Of a stretch of 23,779 nt of DNA, positions 1 through 7,296 are shown piece after piece. Numbering within the stretch: position 1 is the first letter of the stretch; the number at the start of each line of letters is the position of its first letter. Where the stretch lies: contig WFPV01000016.1 in assembly GCA_015487405.1 (NCBI GenBank), positions 1 through 23,779 of the forward strand. Reading direction: 5' to 3'. Under the pieces are notes generated by a model. The model saw nothing but the letters and a program-made list of their open reading frames with translations, was not told the origin of the DNA and ran no database searches. Source of the DNA: Aquifex sp. (GTDB lineage Bacteria > Aquificota > Aquificia > Aquificales > Aquificaceae). The position numbers were made by a program, and so were the translations under genes.

Positions 1-998
1 GTAGCCTTCGGCTTTTTCACCTTCCAGCCCAAGCTGTTTAATCCGTCTACAAGGACGTTCCTCCTCCTTTCGTAAACCTTTGCAGTGTTCTCCACAATCT
101 CGTAAGGACTGTCCAAGGCGATAATGGAGGCAACCTGTATGGGAGTAAAGATTCCATAATCCAGATAGCTCTTTAGGTGGGCAAGGTTCTTTATAAGAAT
201 TTCGTTTCCTACGGCGAACGCCACCCTCCAGCCTGCCATAGAAAAGCCCTTAGACATAGAGTAGAGCTCAACAGCTATATCTTTGGCTCCTTCTATCTCT
301 AAAATGGAGGGAGGCTTGTACCCGTCGAAGGCGATATCTGCGTAGGCAAAATCGTGGATAATCCAGAGTCCGTGCTCTTTTGCGAACTTTACAAGCTCCT
401 TAAAAAAGTCTTTCTCCACCGTTATCGTTGTAGGATTATGGGGAAAGCTAACAACTACCGCTTTGGGCTTAGGCATCGCGGTTTTTACAATCTCGTAGAG
501 TCTTCTGAGAAACTCCTCCTGACAGTTTTCGTCTTCCTTAAAGTTCAAAGGTATGGAGTGAACCTCCCCTCCCGCTATTATGGGAGCGTAGTAATGAATG
601 GGATAAGTGGGATTCGGAACTATAACCGTATCTCCGGGATTTATCATAGCGAGCATAAGGTGAGAGTATCCTTCCTTAGCACCTATAGTGAGGATTGCCT
701 CTCTTTCGGGGTCTAACTTTACGCCGTAGCGTCTTTCGTAAAAGTCGCATATCGCTTTCCTTAGTCTTGGGATACCCCTTGAGGCGGAGTATCCGTGAAC
801 GTGGGGTTTTTGAGCCACTTCACAGAGCTTGTCTATTATGTGCTGTGCGGGGGGCATGTTCGGGTTTCCCATTCCAAGGTCAACGATATCCTCTCCTTCA
901 CGTCTCAGTTTATACTTGAGCTCGTTGACTATTGAGAAAACGTAGGGAGGGAGTCTCTTTATTCGCGGGAAAGCCCAATCCATGGGGTCCTCAATCAT
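1..998 (-). CDS. alaC: AlaC-type alanine/glutamate aminotransferase (partial, 3' end outside window)
   Basis: PLP-dependent class I aminotransferase. The first 332 residues are present; the C-terminal part lies beyond base 1. The sequence follows E. coli AlaC closely (from memory, not aligned), including the N-terminal RLPPYVF, the LGMGNP block at 41-46, HGYSASRGIPRLR at 68-80, the HDFAYAD block at 215-221 and the PLP-lysine motif SMSKGFSMAGWR (Lys250, Arg258). AlaC interconverts pyruvate/glutamate and alanine/2-oxoglutarate in the cytoplasm. Because related family members include LL-diaminopimelate and aspartate aminotransferases, the substrate is inferred. The ATG at 998 overlaps the end of the dksA-like gene by 8 nt, so the two are probably translated from one mRNA. 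Confidence 0.88.
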   Translation of the reverse strand, partial: MIEDPMDWAFPRIKRLPPYVFSIVNELKYKLRREGEDIVDLGMGNPNMPPAQHIIDKLCEVAQKPHVHGYSASRGIPRLRKAICDFYERRYGVKLDPEREAILTIGAKEGYSHLMLAMINPGDTVIVPNPTYPIHYYAPIIAGGEVHSIPLNFKEDENCQEEFLRRLYEIVKTAMPKPKAVVVSFPHNPTTITVEKDFFKELVKFAKEHGLWIIHDFAYADIAFDGYKPPSILEIEGAKDIAVELYSMSKGFSMAGWRVAFAVGNEILIKNLAHLKSYLDYGIFTPIQVASIIALDSPYEIVENTAKVYERRRNVLVDGLNSLGWKVKKPKA

Positions 999-1353
999 TT
1001 TCCATCTCCTCTTCCAGCTTCTTGCACTTTATACACATTGTGGTTACTGGTCTTGCCTTCAAACGCTCGTAGGGAATCTCTGCCCCGCAGTTCTCACAAA
1101 TACCGTAGGTTCCCATCTCTATCTTCATCAAAGCGTAATCAATTTTATGAATAAGCTTCACTTCCCTCCCCTTAATTCTAAAGGTTATGAACCTATCACT
1201 CTCTATATCTGCCCTATCTATCTCATCCCCTCCCTCAAAGGTGACGTTGGAAGGGTCCTTTATCTGCTCCTCCGCGGAGCGAAGGAGCTTTTCCTTCATA
1301 GTCATTAACATCCTCTTTATTTCCTTTATCTGCTCTTCCGTAAGGTGGTGCAA
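991..1353 (-). CDS. dksA: DksA/TraR family zinc-finger transcription factor
   Basis: A 120-aa protein with a C4 zinc finger at Cys86, Cys89, Cys107 and Cys110 (C-x2-C-x17-C-x2-C) followed by a charged C-terminal helix, preceded by a predicted coiled-coil. The tip motif DxxDxA is present as DEIDRA (43-48); in DksA these acidic residues reach the RNA polymerase active site through the secondary channel. This favours a true DksA over TraR-like relatives, although it is shorter than E. coli DksA (151 aa). The start is a TTG at 1353, supported by AAGGAGG at 1360-1366 with a 6-nt spacer. It lies 19 nt after the flavoprotein gene and overlaps the aminotransferase, so all three are likely cotranscribed. 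Confidence 0.88.
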   Translation of the reverse strand: MHHLTEEQIKEIKRMLMTMKEKLLRSAEEQIKDPSNVTFEGGDEIDRADIESDRFITFRIKGREVKLIHKIDYALMKIEMGTYGICENCGAEIPYERLKARPVTTMCIKCKKLEEEMEND

Positions 1354-1359
1354 TCCATT

Positions 1360-1366
1360 CCTCCTT
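1360..1366 (-). promoter_or_regulatory. Shine-Dalgarno site that fixes the TTG start of dksA
   Basis: Minus-strand AAGGAGG lies 6 nt before TTG at 1353. An ATG just upstream is in another frame, so this site decides for the TTG start. Confidence 0.75.
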
Positions 1367-1372
1367 AAATTA

Positions 1373-1930
1373 TTAATCTACAAACCTGTTCTCATCTTTC
1401 CTAATCTTTTCCAAGAGCTCTTTTTTTCCGTCCACAAAGACCGCCACCCACTCCGCAAGTCTTCTGCCTAAGCGTCTGCAGGCTTCTTTTTCCTCATCGG
1501 TTCTCGGTTCTCCTGCAACCACTGCCCCGTAGTGGAGGGTAAACTTCTTACCGACGTAGTCGGTGACTCCAAAAACAAGAAAGCCAAAGTTCATAAGCAT
1601 AGTGAGTATAGACATGCATGCTACCTCGTTGCCCCCTCCCCATCCGCCGGAAGAGGAAAAGGCACAAGCGATTTTTCCGTCAATCTCTCCCCACAAATCT
1701 CCGAGAACGTCGTCAAAGAACCTTTTTAGCTTCCAAGAAACGAGTCCCATGTTGGTGGGAGAACCTACCGCAAGTCCATCCGCCCAAAGGACGTCCTCTT
1801 TAGTAGCTTCATCAACGTGCTTTAGACGAACTTCCGTTCCCTCTACGGACCTTGCCCCTTCTGCAACGAGCTCAGCCATCTTTTTTGTGTTCCCTGTTCT
1901 CGTATCGTATATAACGAGAACCTTGCCCAT
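1373..1930 (-). CDS. WrbA-like flavodoxin-fold protein
   Basis: A 185-aa flavodoxin-like protein. The FMN phosphate-binding loop is TRTGNT at residues 10-15 after a first beta strand (KVLVIYD). The block ADGLAVGSPTNMGLVSWKLK and the stretch SSSGGWGGGNE resemble WrbA-type FMN proteins (NAD(P)H:quinone oxidoreductases) and flavodoxin-fold domains of anaerobic flavoproteins. It is cytoplasmic, and the electron donor and acceptor cannot be read from sequence. The start is ATG 1930, with no Shine-Dalgarno site but a -10-like TATCAT only 8 nt upstream. It is divergent from the gene starting at 1984 and heads the dksA/aminotransferase unit. Confidence 0.82.
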   Translation of the reverse strand: MGKVLVIYDTRTGNTKKMAELVAEGARSVEGTEVRLKHVDEATKEDVLWADGLAVGSPTNMGLVSWKLKRFFDDVLGDLWGEIDGKIACAFSSSGGWGGGNEVACMSILTMLMNFGFLVFGVTDYVGKKFTLHYGAVVAGEPRTDEEKEACRRLGRRLAEWVAVFVDGKKELLEKIRKDENRFVD

Positions 1931-1938
1931 AAATTGTT

Positions 1939-1944
1939 ATGATA
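1939..1944 (-). promoter_or_regulatory. Candidate -10 box for the flavoprotein operon
   Basis: Minus-strand TATCAT lies 8 nt from the ATG at 1930, so transcription would begin at or next to the start codon. No convincing -35 is visible. It overlaps the sequence occupied by the divergent plus-strand promoter (1946-1973). Confidence 0.4.
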
Positions 1945-1945
1945 T

Positions 1946-1973
1946 TTGAAAAAAGACGCTCAGTGAGTATTAT
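1946..1973 (+). promoter_or_regulatory. Sigma-70-type promoter for the orf151-hslU unit
   Basis: TTGAAA (1946-1951), a 16-nt spacer, then TATTAT (1968-1973). The predicted transcript starts near 1980, only a few bases before ATG 1984, giving an essentially leaderless mRNA. This also argues against the upstream in-frame ATG at 1939, which precedes the -35 box. Confidence 0.55.
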
Positions 1974-1983
1974 TAAAATTTTA

Positions 1984-2439
1984 ATGATGGAGCTATTCTT
2001 CTTTATAGACCTTTACGCTGACAGGGAGCTCATTGATTACTATATCTTAACTTTCAAGTTAGAGGATACCGAGAGCGTTGAGCTCGTCGGTCAGAGCGGA
2101 AAGCAGTATATAAGGAAGGTCAAAGACTGGGAAAAGTTCAAAGCCTCCGTTAAAGAGATAATCCTTTACGAGCTCGGAGAGGAGATAGAAAGGTTTAAGG
2201 ATATAGAGACCGCTCTCAGAGAATCTTACAGAATAGCTATTTCCGAAGCTGTTCGCAGAGGAGCAAAAAAGATAGTTCCAGCCATAGGTGTTGGAAATCC
2301 CCCACCGGAGGTATTGGAAAAGGTTTATCCCGAAAAGCTTGAATTTGAGAAATTTCCCGAGGACCTTGACGCCTTCCTTGACAGAATCGTAAGAGAAACC
2401 TTCATAGAAACGGGAGAGAGGTCTCAGGAAAATGAGTGA
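1984..2439 (+). CDS. Uncharacterised protein upstream of hslU
   Basis: I do not recognise this 151-aa protein. It is acidic and probably soluble, with a hydrophobic first segment (MMELFFFIDLY), a central helical region rich in Glu/Lys, the stretch KKIVPAIGVGNPPPEVL, and a charged C-terminus. It overlaps hslU by 8 nt, the place where hslV sits in many bacteria, but it shows no N-terminal catalytic Thr or other proteasome-beta feature, so it is not HslV. The frame is open from ATG 1939, but the promoter at 1946-1973 points to ATG 1984 (or the adjacent ATG 1987), without a Shine-Dalgarno site. Translational coupling to hslU suggests, but does not prove, a link to protein turnover. Confidence 0.7.
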   Translation: MMELFFFIDLYADRELIDYYILTFKLEDTESVELVGQSGKQYIRKVKDWEKFKASVKEIILYELGEEIERFKDIETALRESYRIAISEAVRRGAKKIVPAIGVGNPPPEVLEKVYPEKLEFEKFPEDLDAFLDRIVRETFIETGERSQENE

Positions 2440-3781
2440 ATCCCTTGAGGCTATTCTTGAAGAGCTCACGCCCAAACGCGTAGTTGAGGAGCTGAATAAA
2501 TACGTAGTAGGACAGGAGGAAGCTAAAAAAGCGGTCGCCATAGCCCTCAGAAACCGCTGGAGGAGACAGAAGCTTCCCGAAAACCTGAGGAACGAAGTTA
2601 TTCCGAAGAATATTTTGATGATAGGACCTACCGGTGTGGGGAAGACGGAGATAGCCAGAAGACTTGCAAACCTCATAAAAGCCCCCTTCCTGAAGGTGGA
2701 AGCCACCAAATACACCGAAGTGGGATACGTGGGAAGGGACGTAGAGAGCATGGTCCGGGAGCTCGTAGAGGTCTCCTTCCAGATGGTGAAACAGGAAAAG
2801 ATGAAGGAAGTCAGGGAAAGAGCCAGAAGGCTCGCGGAGGAGCGCCTCCTTGACTATCTCACTCCCCACCAGTTCACGAGCTTCGGAATAAGACAGAGTC
2901 AGGACACCGCAAAGAGAGAAGAGCTGAGGGAAAAACTCAGGAGAGGAGAGCTTGATGACCGCATCATAGAGATAGAAGTAAAAGAGAAAGTTATGCCCAT
3001 GATAGGCATAGCGGGACCTCCCGGACTTGAAGAGCTGGAAAACCAGATAAAAGAAATGCTCTCGGGACTTATGCCCTCCAGGAGAAGGAGAAAGGTAAAA
3101 GTTAAAGAAGCTCTCCAGATACTGGAACAAGAAGAAGCGGAGAAACTCATAGATATGGACGAGGTTGCCCGGGAGGCTATATACAGAGCGGAGAACTTCG
3201 GAATAATCTTTATTGACGAAATAGATAAGATAGCTGTAAAGACGCCGGGTCATGGACCCGGCGTATCAAGGGAAGGAGTCCAGAGAGACCTCCTCCCCAT
3301 CCTTGAGGGAACAACCGTAAACACCAAATACGGACCCGTCAAGACGGACCACATACTCTTCATAGGTGCAGGAGCCTTCCACATGGCAAAACCTTCCGAC
3401 CTTATACCCGAGCTCCAGGGAAGGTTTCCCATAAGGGTAGAGCTAAAGCCTTTGACTAAAGAAGACTTCAAACGCATACTCGTAGAACCAGAAAACGCTT
3501 TAACAAAACAATACATAGAGCTTCTCAATACCGAAGACGTTCACTTAGAGTTCACCGATGACGCCATAGAGGAGATAGCCCGCATAGCGGAAGAAATAAA
3601 CACAAAAACGGAAAACATAGGAGCTCGGAGACTCCACACCGTTATGGAAAAACTCTTAGAGGACATATCCTTTAACGCTCCCGAAATGAGAGGACAGACC
3701 ATAATAATAGACGCAAAGTTCGTAAAGGCAAAACTTGAAAGCCTCGTAAAAGACGAGGAACTGAGCAGATACATACTCTAA
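2432..3781 (+). CDS. hslU: HslU (ClpY) AAA+ ATPase of the HslUV protease
   Basis: A 449-aa AAA+ unfoldase that feeds substrates into the HslV peptidase. Visible features: Walker A GPTGVGKT at 65-72, the GYVGRD pore-loop motif at 98-103, the helical I-domain (about 110-240), Walker B IIFIDEID at 258-265, the GARR sensor region near the C-terminal domain, and the C-terminal tail ending LSRYIL, whose last residues dock into HslV in characterised homologues. Length matches E. coli HslU (443 aa). ATG 2432 overlaps the preceding gene by 8 nt. No hslV is present in this window, so the partner must be encoded elsewhere. Confidence 0.97.
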   Translation: MSESLEAILEELTPKRVVEELNKYVVGQEEAKKAVAIALRNRWRRQKLPENLRNEVIPKNILMIGPTGVGKTEIARRLANLIKAPFLKVEATKYTEVGYVGRDVESMVRELVEVSFQMVKQEKMKEVRERARRLAEERLLDYLTPHQFTSFGIRQSQDTAKREELREKLRRGELDDRIIEIEVKEKVMPMIGIAGPPGLEELENQIKEMLSGLMPSRRRRKVKVKEALQILEQEEAEKLIDMDEVAREAIYRAENFGIIFIDEIDKIAVKTPGHGPGVSREGVQRDLLPILEGTTVNTKYGPVKTDHILFIGAGAFHMAKPSDLIPELQGRFPIRVELKPLTKEDFKRILVEPENALTKQYIELLNTEDVHLEFTDDAIEEIARIAEEINTKTENIGARRLHTVMEKLLEDISFNAPEMRGQTIIIDAKFVKAKLESLVKDEELSRYIL

Positions 3782-3796
3782 AGAGAGGTGGGAAGG

Positions 3797-5227
3797 ATGA
3801 TAGAGAAGAAGATGATAATAGGAGGAGAGTTTGTAGATAAGCCCGAAAAGATAGAGGTCGTTTACCCCTACACCCGCGAGGTAGTAGGAAGAGTTCCTAA
3901 AGGAGATGAGCAGGACGTCCTAAAGGCGATAGAAAAAGCAAAGGAAGGATTTAAGAAAAACTCCTCCCAAACCGCATACGAGAGGTACAAAATCCTGATG
4001 AAAGCCGCCGAGCTTCTTGAGGAGAGAGCCGAAGAGTTTGCAAGAACACTCGTTTTGGAAGTAGGAAAAACCATAAGGGAAGCGAGAACCGAAGTTCAGA
4101 GAGCAATTCAGACCTTAATCTTTTCCGCAGAAGAAGCCAAGAGGATAAACGGAGAAACCTTCCCCATAGATGCTCATCCCAACGGAAAGGGAAAGGTAGG
4201 ATTTTACATAAGAGTTCCCGTAGGAATAGTCTCCGCAATAACACCTTTTAACTTTCCCCTGAACCTCTCTATGCACAAAGTAGCCCCCGCTCTCGCTACG
4301 GGAAACGCGGTAATCCTGAAACCCTCAGAGAGAACCCCCTTAACTCCCTTAATGCTCGGAGAAATTCTCTTGGAAGCCGGGGTTCCGCCGGAAGCAATAT
4401 CCGTAATTCCCGGCTACGGAGACGTCGGAAAGGCGATGACCACCCACCCCGACGTCAGAGTGGTTTCCTTCACGGGAAGCAGGAAGGTAGGGGACATAAT
4501 AGCCCGTCAAGTGGGAATAAAGAAGCTCGTCCTTGAGCTCGGCTCAAACTCCGCCATAATACTCCATGAAGACGGAGACCTTAACAAAGCCGTAGAAAAG
4601 ACCGTTCAAGGGGGATATGCAATAGCGGGACAGGTATGTATTTCAGTCCAGAGAGTCCTTGTTCACGAGAAGCTATTTGACGAATTTGTTAAAAAACTAA
4701 AGGAGAGAGTATCTAAGCTAAAAGTCGGAGACCCTATGAAGGAAGATACGGACTTAGGACCAATGATAGCTCCCTCAGAAATAGAAAGAATTCATGAATG
4801 GATTTCTGAAGCTGTCCAAAAGGGAGCAAAGATAGAAACGGGAGGACTCACCTGTGCTGAAGACACCACGGTATTCTCCCCTACCATAATCTCTCTCGTT
4901 CCTGAAGACACGAAGCTCTTTAAGGAGGAAGCCTTCGCTCCCGTTGTAGTTGTAAACCCATATAAGGATATAGAGGAAGCCATAAAAGCGGTAAACCACT
5001 CTGACTACGGACTCCAGATAGGAGTCTTTACGAAGGATATAAACCTTGCCTGGAAATGTATAAAAGAAATAGAAGCGGGAGGAGTCCTCATAAACGAGGG
5101 ACCCACCTTCAGAGCGGACCACATGCCCTACGGAGGAGTCAAGTATTCCGGAATAGGAAGGGAAGGACCTAAGTTCGCAATAGAAGATTACACAGCAATA
5201 AAAACCGTCATATTTGACCTAACCTGA
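3797..5227 (+). CDS. NAD(P)-dependent aldehyde dehydrogenase (lactaldehyde/GAPN-like)
   Basis: ALDH superfamily enzyme oxidising an aldehyde to the acid in the cytoplasm. It has the PFNFPLNL block, the coenzyme-binding stretch SFTGSRKVG, the general-base motif LELGSN (Glu247 counting from this start) and the catalytic Cys in GQVCISVQR (Cys281). The LELGSN and GQVCISVQR variants resemble lactaldehyde / non-phosphorylating GAPDH-like members such as the archaeal lactaldehyde dehydrogenase group; the true substrate is not determined. I chose ATG 3797 because GAGGTG (3785-3790) sits 6 nt before it. The in-frame GTG at 3788 would leave no ribosome site. The TGA overlaps the next ATG by one base (TGATG), implying translational coupling. 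Confidence 0.9.
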   Translation: MIEKKMIIGGEFVDKPEKIEVVYPYTREVVGRVPKGDEQDVLKAIEKAKEGFKKNSSQTAYERYKILMKAAELLEERAEEFARTLVLEVGKTIREARTEVQRAIQTLIFSAEEAKRINGETFPIDAHPNGKGKVGFYIRVPVGIVSAITPFNFPLNLSMHKVAPALATGNAVILKPSERTPLTPLMLGEILLEAGVPPEAISVIPGYGDVGKAMTTHPDVRVVSFTGSRKVGDIIARQVGIKKLVLELGSNSAIILHEDGDLNKAVEKTVQGGYAIAGQVCISVQRVLVHEKLFDEFVKKLKERVSKLKVGDPMKEDTDLGPMIAPSEIERIHEWISEAVQKGAKIETGGLTCAEDTTVFSPTIISLVPEDTKLFKEEAFAPVVVVNPYKDIEEAIKAVNHSDYGLQIGVFTKDINLAWKCIKEIEAGGVLINEGPTFRADHMPYGGVKYSGIGREGPKFAIEDYTAIKTVIFDLT

Positions 5228-5703
5228 TGCTACTCTCCCTGCCCGAGCTTTTAAAGATTCTGGAGGAAGAGCGAAGGAAAGACAAGAAGATAGTCTTTAC
5301 AAACGGCTGTTTTGACATAATTCACGCGGGACACGTAGATTACCTAAAAAAAGCCAAAGCCTTAGGAGATATACTCGTAGTTGGACTAAACTCAGACAAC
5401 TCCATAAGGAGAATAAAAGGAAAAAAAAGACCCATAATCCCTCAAGAGATGCGTGCCGAGGTGCTCTCCTCCCTAAAACCCGTTGATTTTGTTGTTATCT
5501 TTGAGGATGACACACCGGAAAACCTAATTAAAGCGATAAGACCCGACGTTCTCGTAAAGGGAGGAGACTGGCAATTGGACAAGATAGTGGGAAAAGATTT
5601 TGTAGAAAGCTACGGGGGAAAGGTTTTAACTATACCTTTCACTTACGATATTTCCACCACAAAGATAATAAACATTATTCTTGAGCGCTACTGTTCCCGT
5701 TAA
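5227..5703 (+). CDS. rfaE2: D-glycero-beta-D-manno-heptose 1-phosphate adenylyltransferase (stand-alone RfaE2/HldE C-domain)
   Basis: A 158-aa nucleotidyltransferase of the cytidylyltransferase-like fold. The T/HxGH motif appears in FTNGCFDIIHAGH (HAGH at 33-36), followed by GLNSDNSIRRIKG and, near the C-terminus, the ISTTKII block. It would transfer AMP from ATP to heptose-1-phosphate to make ADP-heptose for LPS core or other surface glycans. In E. coli this domain is fused to a sugar kinase (HldE); here it is separate and no kinase is present in the window. The start ATG overlaps the stop of the aldehyde dehydrogenase gene, and the 3' end overlaps the convergent gene at 5675 by 29 nt. Confidence 0.9.
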   Translation: MLLSLPELLKILEEERRKDKKIVFTNGCFDIIHAGHVDYLKKAKALGDILVVGLNSDNSIRRIKGKKRPIIPQEMRAEVLSSLKPVDFVVIFEDDTPENLIKAIRPDVLVKGGDWQLDKIVGKDFVESYGGKVLTIPFTYDISTTKIINIILERYCSR

Positions 5704-6100
5704 ACCTATTTTTTCTGTAACACTCAAGCATGTGATAAAACTTGTTTACCGCCTGCCGAACGAGTTTTTCTGCCTCTCTCTTCCTCCTTAAACCTAATCT
5801 CCTCTTTACCTCATCCGCTTCCTTTAAGAATAACCTTTCTCTGATAATTATCTGGAGAGGCTCATCTAAAGAGTTGATAAGCTTCTCAATATCCACATAT
5901 CTGTCAACCAGAATTTCGAAGTAAGCATTGTGGTTCCTTTTTGCGGACTTCTTCTTCCTCTGAAGAGCCTTCACAAGAAACTGACTCCTCGGTCTAATAG
6001 CAGCCTTCTTCAGCTCATCTAAAGAGTCTAACACATCCGCAACCACGTAAAGCTTGTAGGTGCTGAGGTTGAATTTTTCCCCATTATCAGATAGAGTCAT
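5675..6100 (-). CDS. Small basic protein of unknown function, possible HTH
   Basis: 141 aa, not recognised. It is Lys/Arg-rich, with the basic patch LQRKKKSAKRNH at 46-57 and a helical C-terminal half. Residues 78-125 (SLDEPLQIIIRERLF, then EVKRRLGL, then a basic helix) are reminiscent of the sigma region 4-like helix-turn-helix of phage ArpU/RinA-type regulators; this is only a visual resemblance. The start is ATG 6100, supported by GGGGGGAGAG at 6103-6112. It is the last gene of the minus-strand capsule unit, 20 nt after the Wzz-like gene, which would fit a regulator of that locus. The 3' end overlaps rfaE2 tail to tail. Confidence 0.65.
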   Translation of the reverse strand: MTLSDNGEKFNLSTYKLYVVADVLDSLDELKKAAIRPRSQFLVKALQRKKKSAKRNHNAYFEILVDRYVDIEKLINSLDEPLQIIIRERLFLKEADEVKRRLGLRRKREAEKLVRQAVNKFYHMLECYRKNRFNGNSSAQE

Positions 6101-6120
6101 AGCTCTCCCCCCAAGTTTTT

Positions 6121-7296
6121 TTAAACTTCAGCATGTCTTCTCCTAACATTCTCAAGCCACTCTAAGAAGAAAGCTAAAAATATTCCTAAAAATAAACCAC
6201 TCACACCTGCAACAGCAACAATAAGCTTCTTTTTAGGCTTCACGGGAATATCCGAAGCGTAGGGAGGGTCTATAACCTCCGCGTAAATCGCTTCTTTCTG
6301 CTCAGCTATACGAGCCTGCTCATACATCTTCAGGAGAGTTTCATACTTCGTCTGAAGAGCTTTCAGTTTTAGGTAGAGTTTAGTATAGGAAGACATAAGC
6401 TCCGGAGCTAAGTTTAAACTTGGTATCGGTGAAAGTTCATTTGTGCTCCCTTCAATTTCCTTTAACTGTTTATTTACACTCGCAAGTTGCTGGCGTATAG
6501 CCTTTAACCTTGGATTGTTGGGAGAAAGAACACTACTTAACTTTCTGTATTCGGTTTGAAGTTGTATTTTTTGGGATATTAAGGAAGAGTAAAGTTCAAA
6601 GGAGCCTTTAACCTGTTCGGAAGGATTTATAATCTTGTGCTCTTTTTGAAAGGCAACCATTTTATTTAAAGCTTCTTGTAGTTCCTTTTCTGTCTCCGCA
6701 AGCTGCTTTTCTAAGAATATTCTGTTCACTTTTGCTATAGTCAAGGCTTTTTCCTCAAGTATATTCTGAAGTTCCTTTATATACTCCTCAGCTATCTTTT
6801 TAGCCAGCTCCCTATCTTTATAGTCAACGTTAAGAGTTATTAAATTAGTTTTCCTATCTTGAGAGACAGAGACTATGTCTTTAAGCGTTTCCTGAGCAAC
6901 ATACATAGGGTCCCTATTCCCAGGAATCTCCCCAAGCAAAACAGGAATGAGATTTAAATTTTTTACAACTCTTTCTCTAATAGTCCTACTTTTGAGGACA
7001 GCCATAATTTTTGAGGAGGTATTGTCTTTTTGGAGTTGAATTCCCAAAGCTTCGCTTGCGAGTGCAGCCATTCCACTAACGGGGGAAGCACTGACGGGCA
7101 TTAATGTGGTCGTAGCTCTATAAACCGGTGTCATTATGAAGGCTATAACTACTGCAGCAACGGTAAAAATCAGAAAAGTTCCTATAACAACTTTCCAGCG
7201 TTTTTTCAGTGTGAGCCAAAGCTCGTAAAGGTCAATTTCATCCTCTTCAAAATAAACGTATTCCTGTTGTTTTTTTAGCTCTTTCTTCTCCTCCAT
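6121..7296 (-). CDS. Wzz/GumC-type polysaccharide chain-length determinant
   Basis: A 391-aa inner-membrane polysaccharide co-polymerase. A cytoplasmic acidic N-terminus is followed by TM1 (about 36-55), the Wzz motif TPVYRATTTLMP just after it, a long periplasmic region with coiled-coil helices (about 190-345), and a Pro-rich pre-TM segment (DPPYASDIPVKPKKK). TM2 follows (about 358-380), with a short basic tail. There is no C-terminal BY-kinase domain, so control by tyrosine phosphorylation, if present, would need another protein. The ATG overlaps the stop of the Wzi-like gene (TGATG), so the exporter genes are translationally coupled. It likely sets polymer length and bridges to the outer-membrane exporter. 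Confidence 0.87.
   Translation of the reverse strand: MEEKKELKKQQEYVYFEEDEIDLYELWLTLKKRWKVVIGTFLIFTVAAVVIAFIMTPVYRATTTLMPVSASPVSGMAALASEALGIQLQKDNTSSKIMAVLKSRTIRERVVKNLNLIPVLLGEIPGNRDPMYVAQETLKDIVSVSQDRKTNLITLNVDYKDRELAKKIAEEYIKELQNILEEKALTIAKVNRIFLEKQLAETEKELQEALNKMVAFQKEHKIINPSEQVKGSFELYSSLISQKIQLQTEYRKLSSVLSPNNPRLKAIRQQLASVNKQLKEIEGSTNELSPIPSLNLAPELMSSYTKLYLKLKALQTKYETLLKMYEQARIAEQKEAIYAEVIDPPYASDIPVKPKKKLIVAVAGVSGLFLGIFLAFFLEWLENVRRRHAEV

Noticed and set aside
1939..1983. Upstream in-frame ATG extending the 151-aa protein to 166 aa
   Set aside because: It precedes the best -35/-10 pair, has no ribosome site, and overlaps the divergent promoter region.
2402..3253. Long minus-strand open frame (283 codons) inside hslU
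   Set aside because: It is antisense to a fully conserved gene, its product has no recognisable motifs, and the amino-acid bias is that expected from the opposite strand.
4775..5122. Minus-strand open frame inside the aldehyde dehydrogenase gene
   Set aside because: Shadow of a conserved plus-strand gene; no ribosome site or family signal.
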